Notes: generated by a model not told the origin, from the letters alone. 64,000 nucleotides of DNA from Nitrospira sp. (GCA_016873495.1 VGXC01000005.1:34829-98828); one strand, 5' to 3'. Numbered from the stretch's first letter, positions 54,869-62,991 are shown. Numbers and translations are program-made.

Positions 54869-55429
54869 CTATCCGGCCTGGGCCACGGTGAAGCGCATGG
54901 TGCCGATCAGGCTGATCTCGGTGACTTCCCACCCGATGTGAATCTCCACTTTGTACCGACCGGGCTTCCAGCGGTCTGCGGGAGGGAAGAGCTTGAGGTA
55001 GCCGCTTTCGTCCTCGAGCGCCAGATACATGGAATCTTTGGTGACCGGCTGCTTGGGGTCAAGGCCCTCCACTTGTTCGGGATAGCAGACCCCGACGACC
55101 TGATAGGACTGATAATGGGGGAAGACCGTGAAGACGATGAAGATGGACGGCGCATCCGGGCGGAAGATATCGGTCGGATTGACCGGGACGATTTCGTGCG
55201 TCCGCCGGAAGCCGAGTTCCTCGTCGAATCCCTCCGCGACCAGGATAGAACGAAAGACGCCTTGGGGCGGGGCGTCGAAGTTATAGGCGGGCTGGTCCGC
55301 CTTGTTCTGAAATTCCTGGATCGGCACGTCGCGCGTGAGGGGGATCTCTTCAGCCGGAGCCGGGCCGGGCCAAGGCAGGACCAACGCGGCCGTGCCGGCC
55401 AGGAGCATGCGAGAGAAGACCGTCGCCAT
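54869..55429 (-). CDS. Secreted protein of unknown function
   Basis: 186 residues. A signal peptide (RMLLAGTAALVLPWPGPAPA) is followed by a beta-rich domain: FRRTHEIVPVNPTDIFRPDA, then IFIVFTVFPHYQSYQVVGVC and WKPGRYKVEIHIGWEV. The latter blocks resemble the immunoglobulin-like fold of proteins that describe applied force or ligand display, but I do not recognise a family. The start codon is uncertain, since the only AAGG is directly adjacent. It lies 157 bases upstream of the GT2 gene on the same strand. Confidence 0.72.
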   Translation of the reverse strand: MATVFSRMLLAGTAALVLPWPGPAPAEEIPLTRDVPIQEFQNKADQPAYNFDAPPQGVFRSILVAEGFDEELGFRRTHEIVPVNPTDIFRPDAPSIFIVFTVFPHYQSYQVVGVCYPEQVEGLDPKQPVTKDSMYLALEDESGYLKLFPPADRWKPGRYKVEIHIGWEVTEISLIGTMRFTVAQAG

Positions 55430-55557
55430 CCTTCATTGATACACAGATGGTTGCCCGCCTGTCAACGGAGGCGAGCGGCGGGTTGAAAGTCGGCTACATC
55501 TGCCGCTGCGAACTTTGAGGGCGGTGGTCGCGGGGTGACGGCCAGCAGGCTGGTGGG

Positions 55558-55586
55558 TTGCGGGGGTAGGAGGGTTTTGCTAGAAT
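55558..55586 (+). promoter_or_regulatory. Extended -10 promoter of the MidA-like gene
   Basis: TTGCGG (55558-55563), 17 bases, TAGAAT (55581-55586) with TGC in front, the same TGCTAGAAT as at phoH. It lies 52 bases before the start codon. Confidence 0.6.
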
Positions 55587-55637
55587 CCACCCCCTTCGAG
55601 CAACAGGCCGGTTTGGCAAGGCAAGGATCGTTTTGTT

Positions 55638-57116
55638 ATGACCACGACGTTTTCCAAGAATCCCGACGCCCTCCCGCAACTCATCGGCGAGTTTGAGCCG
55701 CTGGATGCGTGGCAGGCCCACATCAGCCAGATCTTTTACGGTCTCCGCGCCGGACGCATCCGCGACTACTATCAGACCTTTGCCAGCGCGGACTATCGCC
55801 TGGCCCACGCCCTGGCGGCGGACTACTATGCTCGCGTACTCGCACGCGAGCAGGCAAGCGGCAAAGGGCAAGCGGCGAGGGGAAAACCAACTTCTGAAGA
55901 TCCAACCCCTTGCCTCTCGCCTCTTGCCTCTCGCCTGGTTGTGCATGAATGGGGCTGCGGGAACGGGAACCTGGCCGCCTGCTTCCTCAGCCACCTGCGG
56001 AAGCTGGATCACGCGGGGACCGTCTACCCCCGCGTCCGCTACGTGCTGGTGGACGATCAAGCCGTCTTGTTGGACGCCGCCAGAAATCACCCCGACCTGG
56101 CCGACCATCAGGATCGGCTGGAGGTCCTCTGCGCCGATGTCGGGGACCTGGCATCGGTCACGGACCGGACGGTGGATCGCATTATCTGCAACGAGCTATG
56201 GAATGAGTTGCCGACGAAATTGATGCTCCGAAATGCGGGCGAGGTGGAAGAGGAGTATCTGCGCCCCAACCTGAGCGAAGCCAAGCATGAGGAAATCCAG
56301 GACTGGCCCGGCTTCGTCCGGGCGTTCGAGGCGAAGGACAGCCAGGCGCTCGGCCGATTCCCCCCGTTCCTGGAGGATATCGTCTGGGAAAAGGAGTACC
56401 GCAAGACCGAATGGAAAGCGGTGCCCTACCGGAAGACGATTACGGAGTTCCTCAAGAAAATCGACGACCAGGTGCTGGTCCCTGTGAACCTGGGCGCCTT
56501 CGCCACGGTCAAGGAAGCGAAGCGGGTGCTCGCCGACGGGGCCATCGGATTCAGCAGTTTCGACGCGGGGACGGCAGACCTGGCCGTGCTCAACGACCCG
56601 GACAAGCCCTGCTACGGTCAGTTCGGCGGGCAGTACAGCTTTATGGTCAATTTCGCCCTCGTAGAAGCGGTGGCCAGGCACCTCGGCATGGCCACGGTGA
56701 CCCTTGAATCCCAGCGGGAGTTTGTGGGGCGGAACCTGGGCACGAATGTGCTGAGTGTGATGGATTTGCTCGCCGCCTTTCCCAGCGCCGACCGACTGGC
56801 GCCGTGGGAGCAGGACCGGCTGATTATCAAAACGATTCGGCTCCTGAACCAGCGGTACCAGAGCCCCTATGATAGGCCCATGGAGTTTACCTTGCGGCAG
56901 GACATGCCGACGGCGGAGCGGGCGGAGCTTGAAGGAATCCTGCGCTCGTTGAAGCGGGATGGAATCCCCGACACGGTGGCCTATGTGAGCGACGAGGAAG
57001 TGTCCGGAGTGCTAGGAGAGCTGGAAACATTAGGGTATGACCCGCATATGGTGCAGGCGGCCTTGCGCGTCCACCCACAATCTGTGGACTATTTGCACCT
57101 CTACTTAAACTATTAG
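55638..57116 (+). CDS. MidA-like (DUF185) SAM-dependent methyltransferase-related protein
   Basis: 492 residues. The SAM-binding motif VHEWGCGNGNLAA starts near residue 101. YVLVDDQAVLLDAARNH is the following acidic strand, and IICNELWNELPTKLM resembles the N-E-L block of the DUF185/NDUFAF7 family, whose eukaryotic member methylates a complex I arginine. Residues 72-99 (GKGQAARGKPTSED part) are written by a hairpin of 7-base repeats inserted just before the SAM motif. The C-terminal 130 residues are outside the usual family. The target of this protein is unknown. Confidence 0.8.
   Translation: MTTTFSKNPDALPQLIGEFEPLDAWQAHISQIFYGLRAGRIRDYYQTFASADYRLAHALAADYYARVLAREQASGKGQAARGKPTSEDPTPCLSPLASRLVVHEWGCGNGNLAACFLSHLRKLDHAGTVYPRVRYVLVDDQAVLLDAARNHPDLADHQDRLEVLCADVGDLASVTDRTVDRIICNELWNELPTKLMLRNAGEVEEEYLRPNLSEAKHEEIQDWPGFVRAFEAKDSQALGRFPPFLEDIVWEKEYRKTEWKAVPYRKTITEFLKKIDDQVLVPVNLGAFATVKEAKRVLADGAIGFSSFDAGTADLAVLNDPDKPCYGQFGGQYSFMVNFALVEAVARHLGMATVTLESQREFVGRNLGTNVLSVMDLLAAFPSADRLAPWEQDRLIIKTIRLLNQRYQSPYDRPMEFTLRQDMPTAERAELEGILRSLKRDGIPDTVAYVSDEEVSGVLGELETLGYDPHMVQAALRVHPQSVDYLHLYLNY
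55853..55935. repeat. Hairpin of GGCAAG-type 7-base repeats inside the MidA-like gene
   Basis: Two 30-base arms (55853-55882 and 55906-55935) are inverted copies at 23 of 30 positions, built of units such as GGCAAGC, GGCGAGG, and CTCTTGC, CTCTCGC. The 23-base loop and both arms are translated without a stop. Confidence 0.75.
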
Positions 57117-57158
57117 CGGTGTCCTTGGGGGACCTAGAGAAATTTTCAAAGGAAATCC

Positions 57159-57187
57159 TTGACTTGATATGAAAATTTTTGTAGCCT
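57159..57187 (+). promoter_or_regulatory. Possible promoter of tatA
   Basis: TTGACT (57159-57164), 17 bases, TAGCCT (57182-57187). The -10 is weak. It is the only candidate in the 190-base gap, in an A+T-rich stretch about 120 bases before tatA. Confidence 0.35.
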
Positions 57188-57306
57188 GGCGCCGTTTCTC
57201 GTGCTAGGGTCCGTTTCTGCCAATCGGGAAGCGGGCGGTTTCATAAGAGAAAAAACTCTGTTCGCCATGATTTCAATGATTTCATAGGGCGCGAAAAGAG
57301 GGAAAC

Positions 57307-57585
57307 ATGTTCGGTTCGTTCGGGTGGATGGAACTGGTGCTGATTTTGATCATCGTCCTCATTATCTTTGGAGCCGGTAAGATTCCCCAGTTGGGGGAAG
57401 GGCTGGGCAAGGCAATCAAGGGGTTCAAGAAGTCTGTCCATGAACCGGACCCTGTCGACGTGACGGCGGTTCCGGCGGCACCGGAGCAAGCGGCGCAGTT
57501 GGCGCCGGCGGGGCAGACGGTCCAACAGGCTCAGCCGGTGCTGCAATCGACGCCGGCGGCACCGGAGCCGACCAGACAAGGCTGA
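57307..57585 (+). CDS. tatA: Twin-arginine translocase subunit TatA
   Basis: 92 residues: a transmembrane helix ([14 protein letters not shown], residues 8-21), the hinge [20 protein letters not shown] with an amphipathic helix, then a Pro/Ala/Gln-rich tail. TatA oligomers form the translocation element for folded proteins. Its FGxxKIPQLG hinge is typical of TatA rather than TatB. A second TatA/B-like gene follows after 65 bases. No tatC is in the window. Confidence 0.92.
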   Translation: MFGSFGWMELVLILIIVLIIFGAGKIPQLGEGLGKAIKGFKKSVHEPDPVDVTAVPAAPEQAAQLAPAGQTVQQAQPVLQSTPAAPEPTRQG

Positions 57586-57650
57586 TCGCCTCTGGTCCCT
57601 CCCTTCGCCCCCGGGGGGAGAGGGTGACGCGGAGAGCAAGGATATGTACG

Positions 57651-57953
57651 ATGTTCGGGCTGGGAGCAGGAGAGGTGCTGATCATTCTGGTCATCGCCTT
57701 TCTCTTGTTCGGTCCCAAGCAGCTTCCTGAAATCGGACGGCAGGTCGGCAAAGCGGTCAAGGGATTCAAGGAGACGGCGGACGATCTCCGGAAGTCGGTA
57801 GAGCCGGAAGTCAACATGATCCAGCAGGAAGTCAAGATGGTGGAGCAGGACCTGCAGGCCTCGATGAAAGAAGCGGAAGAAGAGATCGAACGGGTGACGA
57901 ACAAACCGGAACAAATATCGACTAATAGCCAGCAGGCGTCGACCAATAGCTAG
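57651..57953 (+). CDS. Second TatA/TatB-like translocase subunit
   Basis: 100 residues: MFGLGAGEVLIILVIAFLLF as the membrane helix, hinge FGPKQLPEIGRQVGKAVKGF, then an acidic, Gln-rich coiled-coil tail (VEPEVNMIQQEVKMVEQDL). The Pro in FGPKQLPE and the long acidic tail make a TatB-like role possible, but the amphipathic helix is TatA-like. ATG 57651 is used, with AAGGA eight bases upstream; an upstream start at 57624 adds nine basic residues. Confidence 0.88.
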   Translation: MFGLGAGEVLIILVIAFLLFGPKQLPEIGRQVGKAVKGFKETADDLRKSVEPEVNMIQQEVKMVEQDLQASMKEAEEEIERVTNKPEQISTNSQQASTNS

Positions 57954-58274
57954 AGACGCAGGACTCGGCCCGAACAGGCGACCGTTTAATTCTGAACGCT
58001 GTCGAAAGGGGGTGACGGGAACAGATCAGATTCTTTGGCAAGGGGCGCAGTAGTGCGAACGGAAGTTGCGCGCCTCGCTGAGCGACTCGATGCCTGTGGC
58101 ACAACAGGCCTTTACCAAAGCGTACGAGCATGTCGCGCATATGACAGAGCGAAAATCTTGCGATTCTCGCAGCGACAGGGGAACAGTGAGCGCGACGTGC
58201 GGCAGGGAGGAGGAAGCAGCAGCGGCAGGAAAAAGCCGCCGTTGTTGTGAAGCCCAACTCACAGGAGGAACGTT
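57954..58274 (+). other. Non-coding leader before the porin gene, nothing recognised
   Basis: 321 bases. It contains two loosely similar 42-base stretches (58045-58086 and 58135-58176) and purine-rich DNA near 58200-58235. I see no clear -35/-10 pair, no T-run terminator and no tRNA. The AGGAGG at 58262-58267 is the ribosome-binding site of the following porin gene. Confidence 0.45.
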
Positions 58275-60025
58275 ATGAACCGCATCAGTTCGTTGAAAGG
58301 GTGGCTGAGCCGCCCGATTGCGTTGACGGTGGCCGTCCTGGCCGCCGGTCTGCAGTTGCTCGCGTCCCCGGTCTTCGCCGGGTACGAGCTGCCGCCGGGC
58401 GAGCGCATCACCAACTTGCCCCCGATCCCGCGGGCAATCCCGCAGAAGGAAGCCTACGAGAACTACGATCCGGTTATCGGCCGGAACTTCGATGTGAAAA
58501 ACCTCTGGCTGCGCGCCGACTTGCGCGTCAGGCCGGAATATCGGAACGGCGTCTGCTTCGGCGGCGGCGCGCCGTCCGGCGGGGCCTGTAACGCCTTCAG
58601 CAACTCCTCCAACGGAGCGCGCGGGGCAGGCCGAGTCAACTCGGGGCCCAACGCCAGCGACTTTTACGTCCAACAGTGGGCGCGGTTGGGCATCGGGTAC
58701 GACCTCTCGCCCGACGTGAACTTCTACATGGAAATCATCGACAGATCATCGACAGCGCGACCTGGGGCGGCAACGGCAATCCCAACAACGCGGGCAACTC
58801 CGGCGATCCGCTGAACAACGCTTGCGGCGCGAATGCGGCAGGGACGCAGGCGAACTGCCGTCTGGGCGTCAGGGCCGCCTACATGCTGGTCCGGAACCTG
58901 GGCGACATCCAGGGCCTGAGCATGAAGGTGGGCCGCCAGTACATCATCTTCGGTAACCACTCTCTGTTCGGCCACTTCGACTGGGCGAATACCGGCTACT
59001 CCCACGACGGTATCATGTTTCAGTACAGCACCAAGAACTTCGATTCCTACTTGGGCTGGTTCCGGAACGCAGAGTCGGATCTCTTGCAGGGAGCTCCGGT
59101 GGGCAGCCTGAATGCCAATATCGCAAGTTGCGGCAACACTACGGCGGGCACGGCTTGTACCGCGGCGCAGCGGGGGGCGACCGGACGGGACGGGAGCGCC
59201 GACGCCGACATGTTCATCTTCTACAACCAGATCAAGTCGGTGCCGGGTTTCCTGATCGAACCCTACTACATCCTGTACATCAACAACATGAATACGTATG
59301 ACAACCTTGCCCAGGGCCTTGGAACGGCCAAGCACTCCAACCAGATCCGGCACAACTTCGGCAACCGGACGGAAATGCGGAAGGGCAATTGGGATATCAT
59401 CAACGAAATCGACTGGCAGACCGGCCGGATGTCCAGCGGTCTCCAGGGCCAGTCGCGTGACCTGACGATCAATGCCTGGGCCACGAGAAACTGGATCGGT
59501 TATACCAACTACGACAGCAAGTGGAAGCCCCGCTACGCGATCGGTCTCGACTATGCGTCCGGCGACGGGAATGCCAACTGTACGACGAACGGGACATCGA
59601 CCAATACGGGTATGCGTTGTTCGACGGCCAACACGTTCGAAAACTTCTTCCCGACGAACCACATCCACATGGGCTACATGGACATCCAGGGCTGGAAGAA
59701 CATGATGAGCCCGCAGTTCAACTACCAGGCTCGTCCGTCGGAACGGGACCACATCGAGATCTGGTACAGCCACTTGCGCTTGGCCAATGCCAAGGACAAC
59801 TGGTACCGTGGCGCGCAGGGCGTCTATGTCTGGTCGCGGACCGACAACACGAAGACCCACATCGGCGACGAAGTGGACTTTACCTGGACGCGCATGTTTG
59901 CGGATGGAAAGGTGGCCTTCCAGACGACCTATTCGCACATGTGGGCCGGCGACTATCTCTCTCAGAACCTGGGACAGGCCGGCGGACAGGATTGGGCCTA
60001 TGCCCAGCTCTGGATGAACTTCTAG
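58275..60025 (+). pseudogene. Outer-membrane porin (alginate-export-like), frameshifted
   Basis: A signal peptide (PIALTVAVLAAGLQLLASPVF) and beta-barrel strands run to ME II D near residue 155, where the frame breaks; the second part continues in the next frame from 58745 to the aromatic C terminus AYAQLWMNF. An exact 11-base duplication (ATCATCGACAG twice, 58734-58755) is the cause: removing one copy joins both parts into a single 579-residue protein. The C-terminal Phe and frequent aromatic and Asn residues fit a porin of the alginate_exp type. Whether it is a true mutation or a sequencing/assembly error cannot be told from one sequence. Confidence 0.85.
58734..58755. repeat. 11-bp exact tandem duplication breaking the porin frame
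   Basis: ATCATCGACAG occurs at 58734-58744 and again at 58745-58755. The unit is not a multiple of three, so two copies put the downstream sequence out of frame while one copy restores it. Confidence 0.9.
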
Positions 60026-60026
60026 T

Positions 60027-60101
60027 CAGGCGCGAGGCGCGAGGCATGGGGCGAGAGGCAGATTTCAAACCTCTAGCCCCTCGCCTCTAGCCCTTAGCCT
60101 G
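60027..60101. repeat. Hairpin of GCGAGGC-type 7-base repeats after the porin gene
   Basis: 32-base arms at 60027-60058 and 60070-60101 are inverted with 23 of 32 positions matching, separated by 11 bases. Units such as AGGCGCG, AGGCATG and CTCTAGC show the 7-base period. It begins one base after the porin stop. There is no T tract, so it is not a standard terminator, though it may protect the 3' end. Confidence 0.7.
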
Positions 60102-60128
60102 AACGGAAACAGGAAAGGAGACTAACCG

Positions 60129-60560
60129 ATGAAAAAGTTTATGCTGTTGACGCTGGGCACGGTCGCCCTGGCCATGCTGAGCCAGCCTCCGGTGGCCAAG
60201 GCTCAGAGCGGCGAGGCATTGGCGAAGGCCGCCCAGGCGGTCAAGGAACTGACGGATTTCCCGACCCTGGGCAAGCGGACGACGGTGGATCTGAACGCCC
60301 GCGGCGGCGCGGACGTGGGGCAGATGGGCAAGGCAGCCGGTTTGTTCCAGGAGGCGCTGGCTTCGGCCAAGTCCGGTGGGGCCGACGCCAAGGCGATCCA
60401 TCAGTTGGAAATGGCGCTCGCCTATGCAAAAGCCAGAGAGCACAAGGAAGCCCGCCTGTCCGGTGAAGGGGCCCTGTTCTACCTCTGCAAGCAGAACAAC
60501 GGCGAGCCGAAGGAAACCTGCGACAAGGTTCCCAAGTTCGGGAGCTACGTCGCTCCATAA
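60129..60560 (+). CDS. Small secreted helical protein of unknown function
   Basis: 143 residues. The signal peptide MKKFMLLTLGTVALAMLSQ is cleaved near AKAQ. The mature part is helical and Lys/Ala-rich (GEALAKAAQAVKELTDFP, QLEMALAYAKAREHKEARL) with Cys at two places (YLCKQ and ETCDK). It has a good AAAGGAG site and ends with a strong terminator. It follows the broken porin after the repeat, so it may share its transcript. No family was recognised. Confidence 0.78.
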   Translation: MKKFMLLTLGTVALAMLSQPPVAKAQSGEALAKAAQAVKELTDFPTLGKRTTVDLNARGGADVGQMGKAAGLFQEALASAKSGGADAKAIHQLEMALAYAKAREHKEARLSGEGALFYLCKQNNGEPKETCDKVPKFGSYVAP

Positions 60561-60593
60561 CCGGGACTCAATCACAGCTGCGGCACTGTGAAA

Positions 60594-60633
60594 AGATCCC
60601 CGCCTGGGTGTCACGCCCAGGCGGGGATTTTTT
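60594..60633 (+). terminator. Intrinsic terminator
   Basis: A 13-bp perfect stem ATCCCCGCCTGGG (60596-60608) with CCCAGGCGGGGAT (60616-60628), 7-base loop, followed by six T (60628-60633). Confidence 0.92.
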
Positions 60634-60675
60634 ATCCGGCCGGTGACGAGGGGATGTCCAACGGGAGCATTGATC

Positions 60676-61470
60676 ATGCGGAAGTGCGATGGCTTCAGCC
60701 CGCTTCTGGTCCTGGGGGCCATGGGCTTGGCCTGCCTGCTGCCTGCTTGTGCCCCGGCCCGGCCAGGCCTCTTGGTCGATCTGACCTATTCCTTCGGCCA
60801 AGACACGGTCTATTGGCCTCACAACAAGCCCTTCCAATGGGAACGGACCGATTGGGGGATAACTCCGGGCGGCTATTGGTATGCCTCCGCGACCTTTTCG
60901 GCGTCGGAACATGGAGGCACCCATCTGGACGCCCCGATTCATTTCGGCAAAGGCCGCCGCACGGTGGATCAGATTCCCCTCGAACAGTTGACCGGCCCCG
61001 CGATTGTGGTGGACGTTCGGCCTCGCTGCGAGGAGCAGCCAGACTATGAATTGACGGTCGGGGACCTCCAGACCTGGGAGTCCCGGCATGGACGAATCCC
61101 GGACGGAGCCATCGTCCTGATGCTCTCCGGCTGGGGGCAACGGTGGCCGGATCGGCAACGCTATTTGGGCAGCCGGACTCCCGACGACCCCCTGACCCTT
61201 CATTTCCCCGGATTTTCGCGTGAGGCGGCCTCGTTCCTGGTCGCGCAACGAGCCGTCCGAGGGCTGGGCGTCGATACGGCGAGCATCGATCCGGGACGCT
61301 CGCGGGACTTCCCCGTCCATCGAGTCTTGGGGGAGGCGGATGTCTATGCGCTGGAAAACGTGGCTTCTCTCGACCGGCTGCCGCCCAGCGGCGCGACGCT
61401 CTGGGCCTTGCCGATCAAGATCAACGGAGGATCCGGGGGACCGGTCCGTATTGTGGCCCAAGTTCCCTAA
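60676..61470 (+). CDS. Exported cyclase-family (kynurenine formamidase-like) protein
   Basis: 264 residues. The metal motif HGGTHLDAPIHF (near residues 77-88) defines the cyclase/formamidase fold. VLMLSGWGQRW and LGVDTASIDPG also fit the family. The N terminus (LLVLGAMGLACLLPAC) is hydrophobic with a possible lipobox at Cys25 (LPAC), so the protein is exported, unusual for kynurenine formamidase, which is normally cytoplasmic. ATG 60676 has GGGAGC eight bases upstream; an in-frame GTG at 60643 is less likely. Its substrate is not predictable. Confidence 0.85.
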   Translation: MRKCDGFSPLLVLGAMGLACLLPACAPARPGLLVDLTYSFGQDTVYWPHNKPFQWERTDWGITPGGYWYASATFSASEHGGTHLDAPIHFGKGRRTVDQIPLEQLTGPAIVVDVRPRCEEQPDYELTVGDLQTWESRHGRIPDGAIVLMLSGWGQRWPDRQRYLGSRTPDDPLTLHFPGFSREAASFLVAQRAVRGLGVDTASIDPGRSRDFPVHRVLGEADVYALENVASLDRLPPSGATLWALPIKINGGSGGPVRIVAQVP

Positions 61471-61548
61471 TAGACGTAGACGGCCCCCATGATCGGCCGG
61501 TCGGTTCATGGTCCGGTCACAGGGGTTTGTCGCTCCGAGGAGTGAGAC

Positions 61549-61785
61549 ATGGCGGAACGGAAACGGCATCTGAAACTGGTGCAACCCCAGTATACCCTCT
61601 GTTACGGCATGCGGTTGGATCGCGGGGCGGCGCCGGAGCTGGGTCATCCCCATGTCCCCGTGACGTTGCCGGACGGCTCCCGCGACACGATGGCCTTGCA
61701 TGTCATCAATGGGTCGGTCGAGGAGATCAAGGCGCAGTTGCTGCAAAGCGTGGATGCGTTCTTTGAGATTTACGGAGAGTCCTGA
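61549..61785 (+). CDS. Small conserved-looking protein of unknown function
   Basis: 78 residues with mixed alpha-beta character (LCYGMRLDRGAAPELGHPHV and INGSVEEIKAQLLQSVDAFF). No cysteine cluster, signal or membrane segment. The start has GAGGAG upstream and the composition fits the neighbouring genes. I do not recognise a family. Confidence 0.65.
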   Translation: MAERKRHLKLVQPQYTLCYGMRLDRGAAPELGHPHVPVTLPDGSRDTMALHVINGSVEEIKAQLLQSVDAFFEIYGES

Positions 61786-61817
61786 GGGGGAGCGGAGTCC
61801 TGGCTCGCGCGAGCCGG

Positions 61818-62219
61818 TCAGGTTTGTCCGCCGCGATCCGTGATGTCGGGAGGCTCCGGATAGAGTCGCTGCAGCCGTTCGATCAGCGGCAGCGCTTCGG
61901 GCGTACTGGGCCTGGAGGGCTCGCTGGGCGGATGGTCCCAGGTCAGACGCGCGATCCCAGCCTCGCCCAACACGCTGCGGATCGTCGCGACCATCGCCTC
62001 GAGCGTCACGTCCGTGCCCGTCCGAAGATCCAAGACACGGTCCTCACGCCGAGAGGGCGGCGGCCCGTTGTTGACGAGCGCCCAGCAGCGGTCGAAGATC
62101 CGGTCCCGGGTCGGCTCCGGCACGTTGAGGGATGGCAGGCCGGAGGTGCAGAGGGCTATGACCATCAGGACGAACTGGAGGTCGGGCATGCCCGGCTCAT
62201 GGACGTCGAGCGATTGCAT
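61818..62219 (-). CDS. Hypothetical protein
   Basis: 133 residues starting MQSLDVHEPGMPDLQFVLMV, with AAAGGA upstream of the ATG at 62219. It has no recognisable motif; the middle (DRVLDLRTGTDVTLEAMVATI) looks like a helical domain. The antisense frame (61824-62225) is equally long, but its composition is less protein-like and it lacks a ribosome-binding site. It is divergent from the following ubiquitin-fold gene. Confidence 0.55.
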   Translation of the reverse strand: MQSLDVHEPGMPDLQFVLMVIALCTSGLPSLNVPEPTRDRIFDRCWALVNNGPPPSRREDRVLDLRTGTDVTLEAMVATIRSVLGEAGIARLTWDHPPSEPSRPSTPEALPLIERLQRLYPEPPDITDRGGQT

Positions 62220-62320
62220 GGGTAGGTCCTTTATCAGACTGAGGCAGGCGAGTCAACAAGGGGCGCATTCCGGCGGCCGGCTCGAAGCGCCAGGCTCTTG
62301 CCGGCCATGAGGTGGATGGT

Positions 62321-62593
62321 ATGGTGACGATTATGCTGATGGGGCAACTCCAGACGACGGAGGGAGAGCGGGATGTCGCCTGCCAGCTGCCCGAGCCGAT
62401 GACCGTGCGCCAATTGATCCAGCGGCAGGGCGAAACCATGGAACCGGTGCTCTCCCTGATGAAGCAAAAGAAGCTCCTGGTCACCGTCAATAAGCGGATT
62501 GCCAGCGAGGATACGAGGATTCAAGACGGGGATGCGATCAAGCTGGTCGCCCATGACGGCATGGGCGGCAGCGGCCTGGCCCCGACCTTCTAG
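62321..62593 (+). CDS. MoaD/ThiS-like ubiquitin-fold protein with extended tail
   Basis: 90 residues. MTVRQLIQRQ and KKLLVTVNKRIASED then IQDGDAIKLVAHDGMGG are the beta-grasp pattern of ThiS and MoaD. These proteins normally end in Gly-Gly, which is adenylated for sulfur transfer. Here the GG is followed by SGLAPTF, so the tail must be removed to expose it, or the protein does not act as a sulfur carrier. ATG 62321 is chosen; a GTG at 62312 adds three residues. No thiazole or molybdopterin genes are adjacent. Confidence 0.75.
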   Translation: MVTIMLMGQLQTTEGERDVACQLPEPMTVRQLIQRQGETMEPVLSLMKQKKLLVTVNKRIASEDTRIQDGDAIKLVAHDGMGGSGLAPTF

Positions 62594-62627
62594 TCTTGCG
62601 CCTGTGATTATTGTTTCGACAGGGGAA

Positions 62628-62661
62628 TGAAAAAGGGCCGGTTCCTTGCGGGAACCGGCCC
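62628..62661 (-). terminator. Intrinsic terminator of hupB (HU)
   Basis: An 11-bp perfect stem GGGCCGGTTCC/GGAACCGGCCC (62635-62645 with 62651-62661), loop of 5. On the minus strand it is followed by a T run (complement of 62628-62634). It lies 43 bases past the HU stop. Confidence 0.9.
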
Positions 62662-62703
62662 CTCTAATGAACGGCGTTTCGGCGGGAAGATTAATCGACG
62701 GGA

Positions 62704-62991
62704 TTACCGCTTCCCGAGGATGGCATCCTTCGCAGCCTTGGCCACGCGGAACTTTACCACGCGCTTGGCCGGGATCTTGATCGCCTCGCCGGTTTGGGGG
62801 TTGCGTCCCATCCGAGCCTTCCGGTTCGCGAGCACCAGCTTGCCGATTCCGGGGAGCGCAAAGGTGTTCTTCGCTTCCTTGTAGGCCAGGGCTGCCAGGT
62901 CATCCAGGAGCTGCGCCGCAGCTTTCTTGGTGATTCCGGCTTTTCCTGCCACGTGATCGGCAATCTGGGACTTAGTCATCGCTTTTGCCAT
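62704..62991 (-). CDS. HU-family DNA-binding protein
   Basis: 95 residues. MTKSQIADHVAGKAGITKKA is the dimerisation part, LPGIGKLVLANRKARMGRNP contains the beta-arm start with the intercalating Pro, and TGEAIKIPAKRVVKFRVAKA follows. HU compacts and bends DNA. It is a second HU/IHF protein in the window, with a basic Ala/Lys-rich C terminus. GAGGAGGT lies upstream, and it has its own promoter and terminator, so it is monocistronic. Confidence 0.95.
   Translation of the reverse strand: MAKAMTKSQIADHVAGKAGITKKAAAQLLDDLAALAYKEAKNTFALPGIGKLVLANRKARMGRNPQTGEAIKIPAKRVVKFRVAKAAKDAILGKR

Noticed and set aside
57586..57632. C-run/G-run hairpin between the two tat genes
   Set aside because: A short GC-rich palindrome without 7-base units or T tract; composition alone can explain it.
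58026..58257. Minus-strand frame with CxxC pairs (CATCSY and CAPCQ) in the leader before the porin
   Set aside because: No start with a ribosome-binding site, no complete zinc-ribbon spacing, and the two similar 42-base stretches match at only about 60 percent; it lies antisense to a likely 5' leader.
61824..62225. Plus-strand frame opposite the hypothetical gene at 61818-62219
   Set aside because: Similar length, but no ribosome-binding site and an Arg/Gly-rich composition typical of antisense frames in GC-rich DNA.
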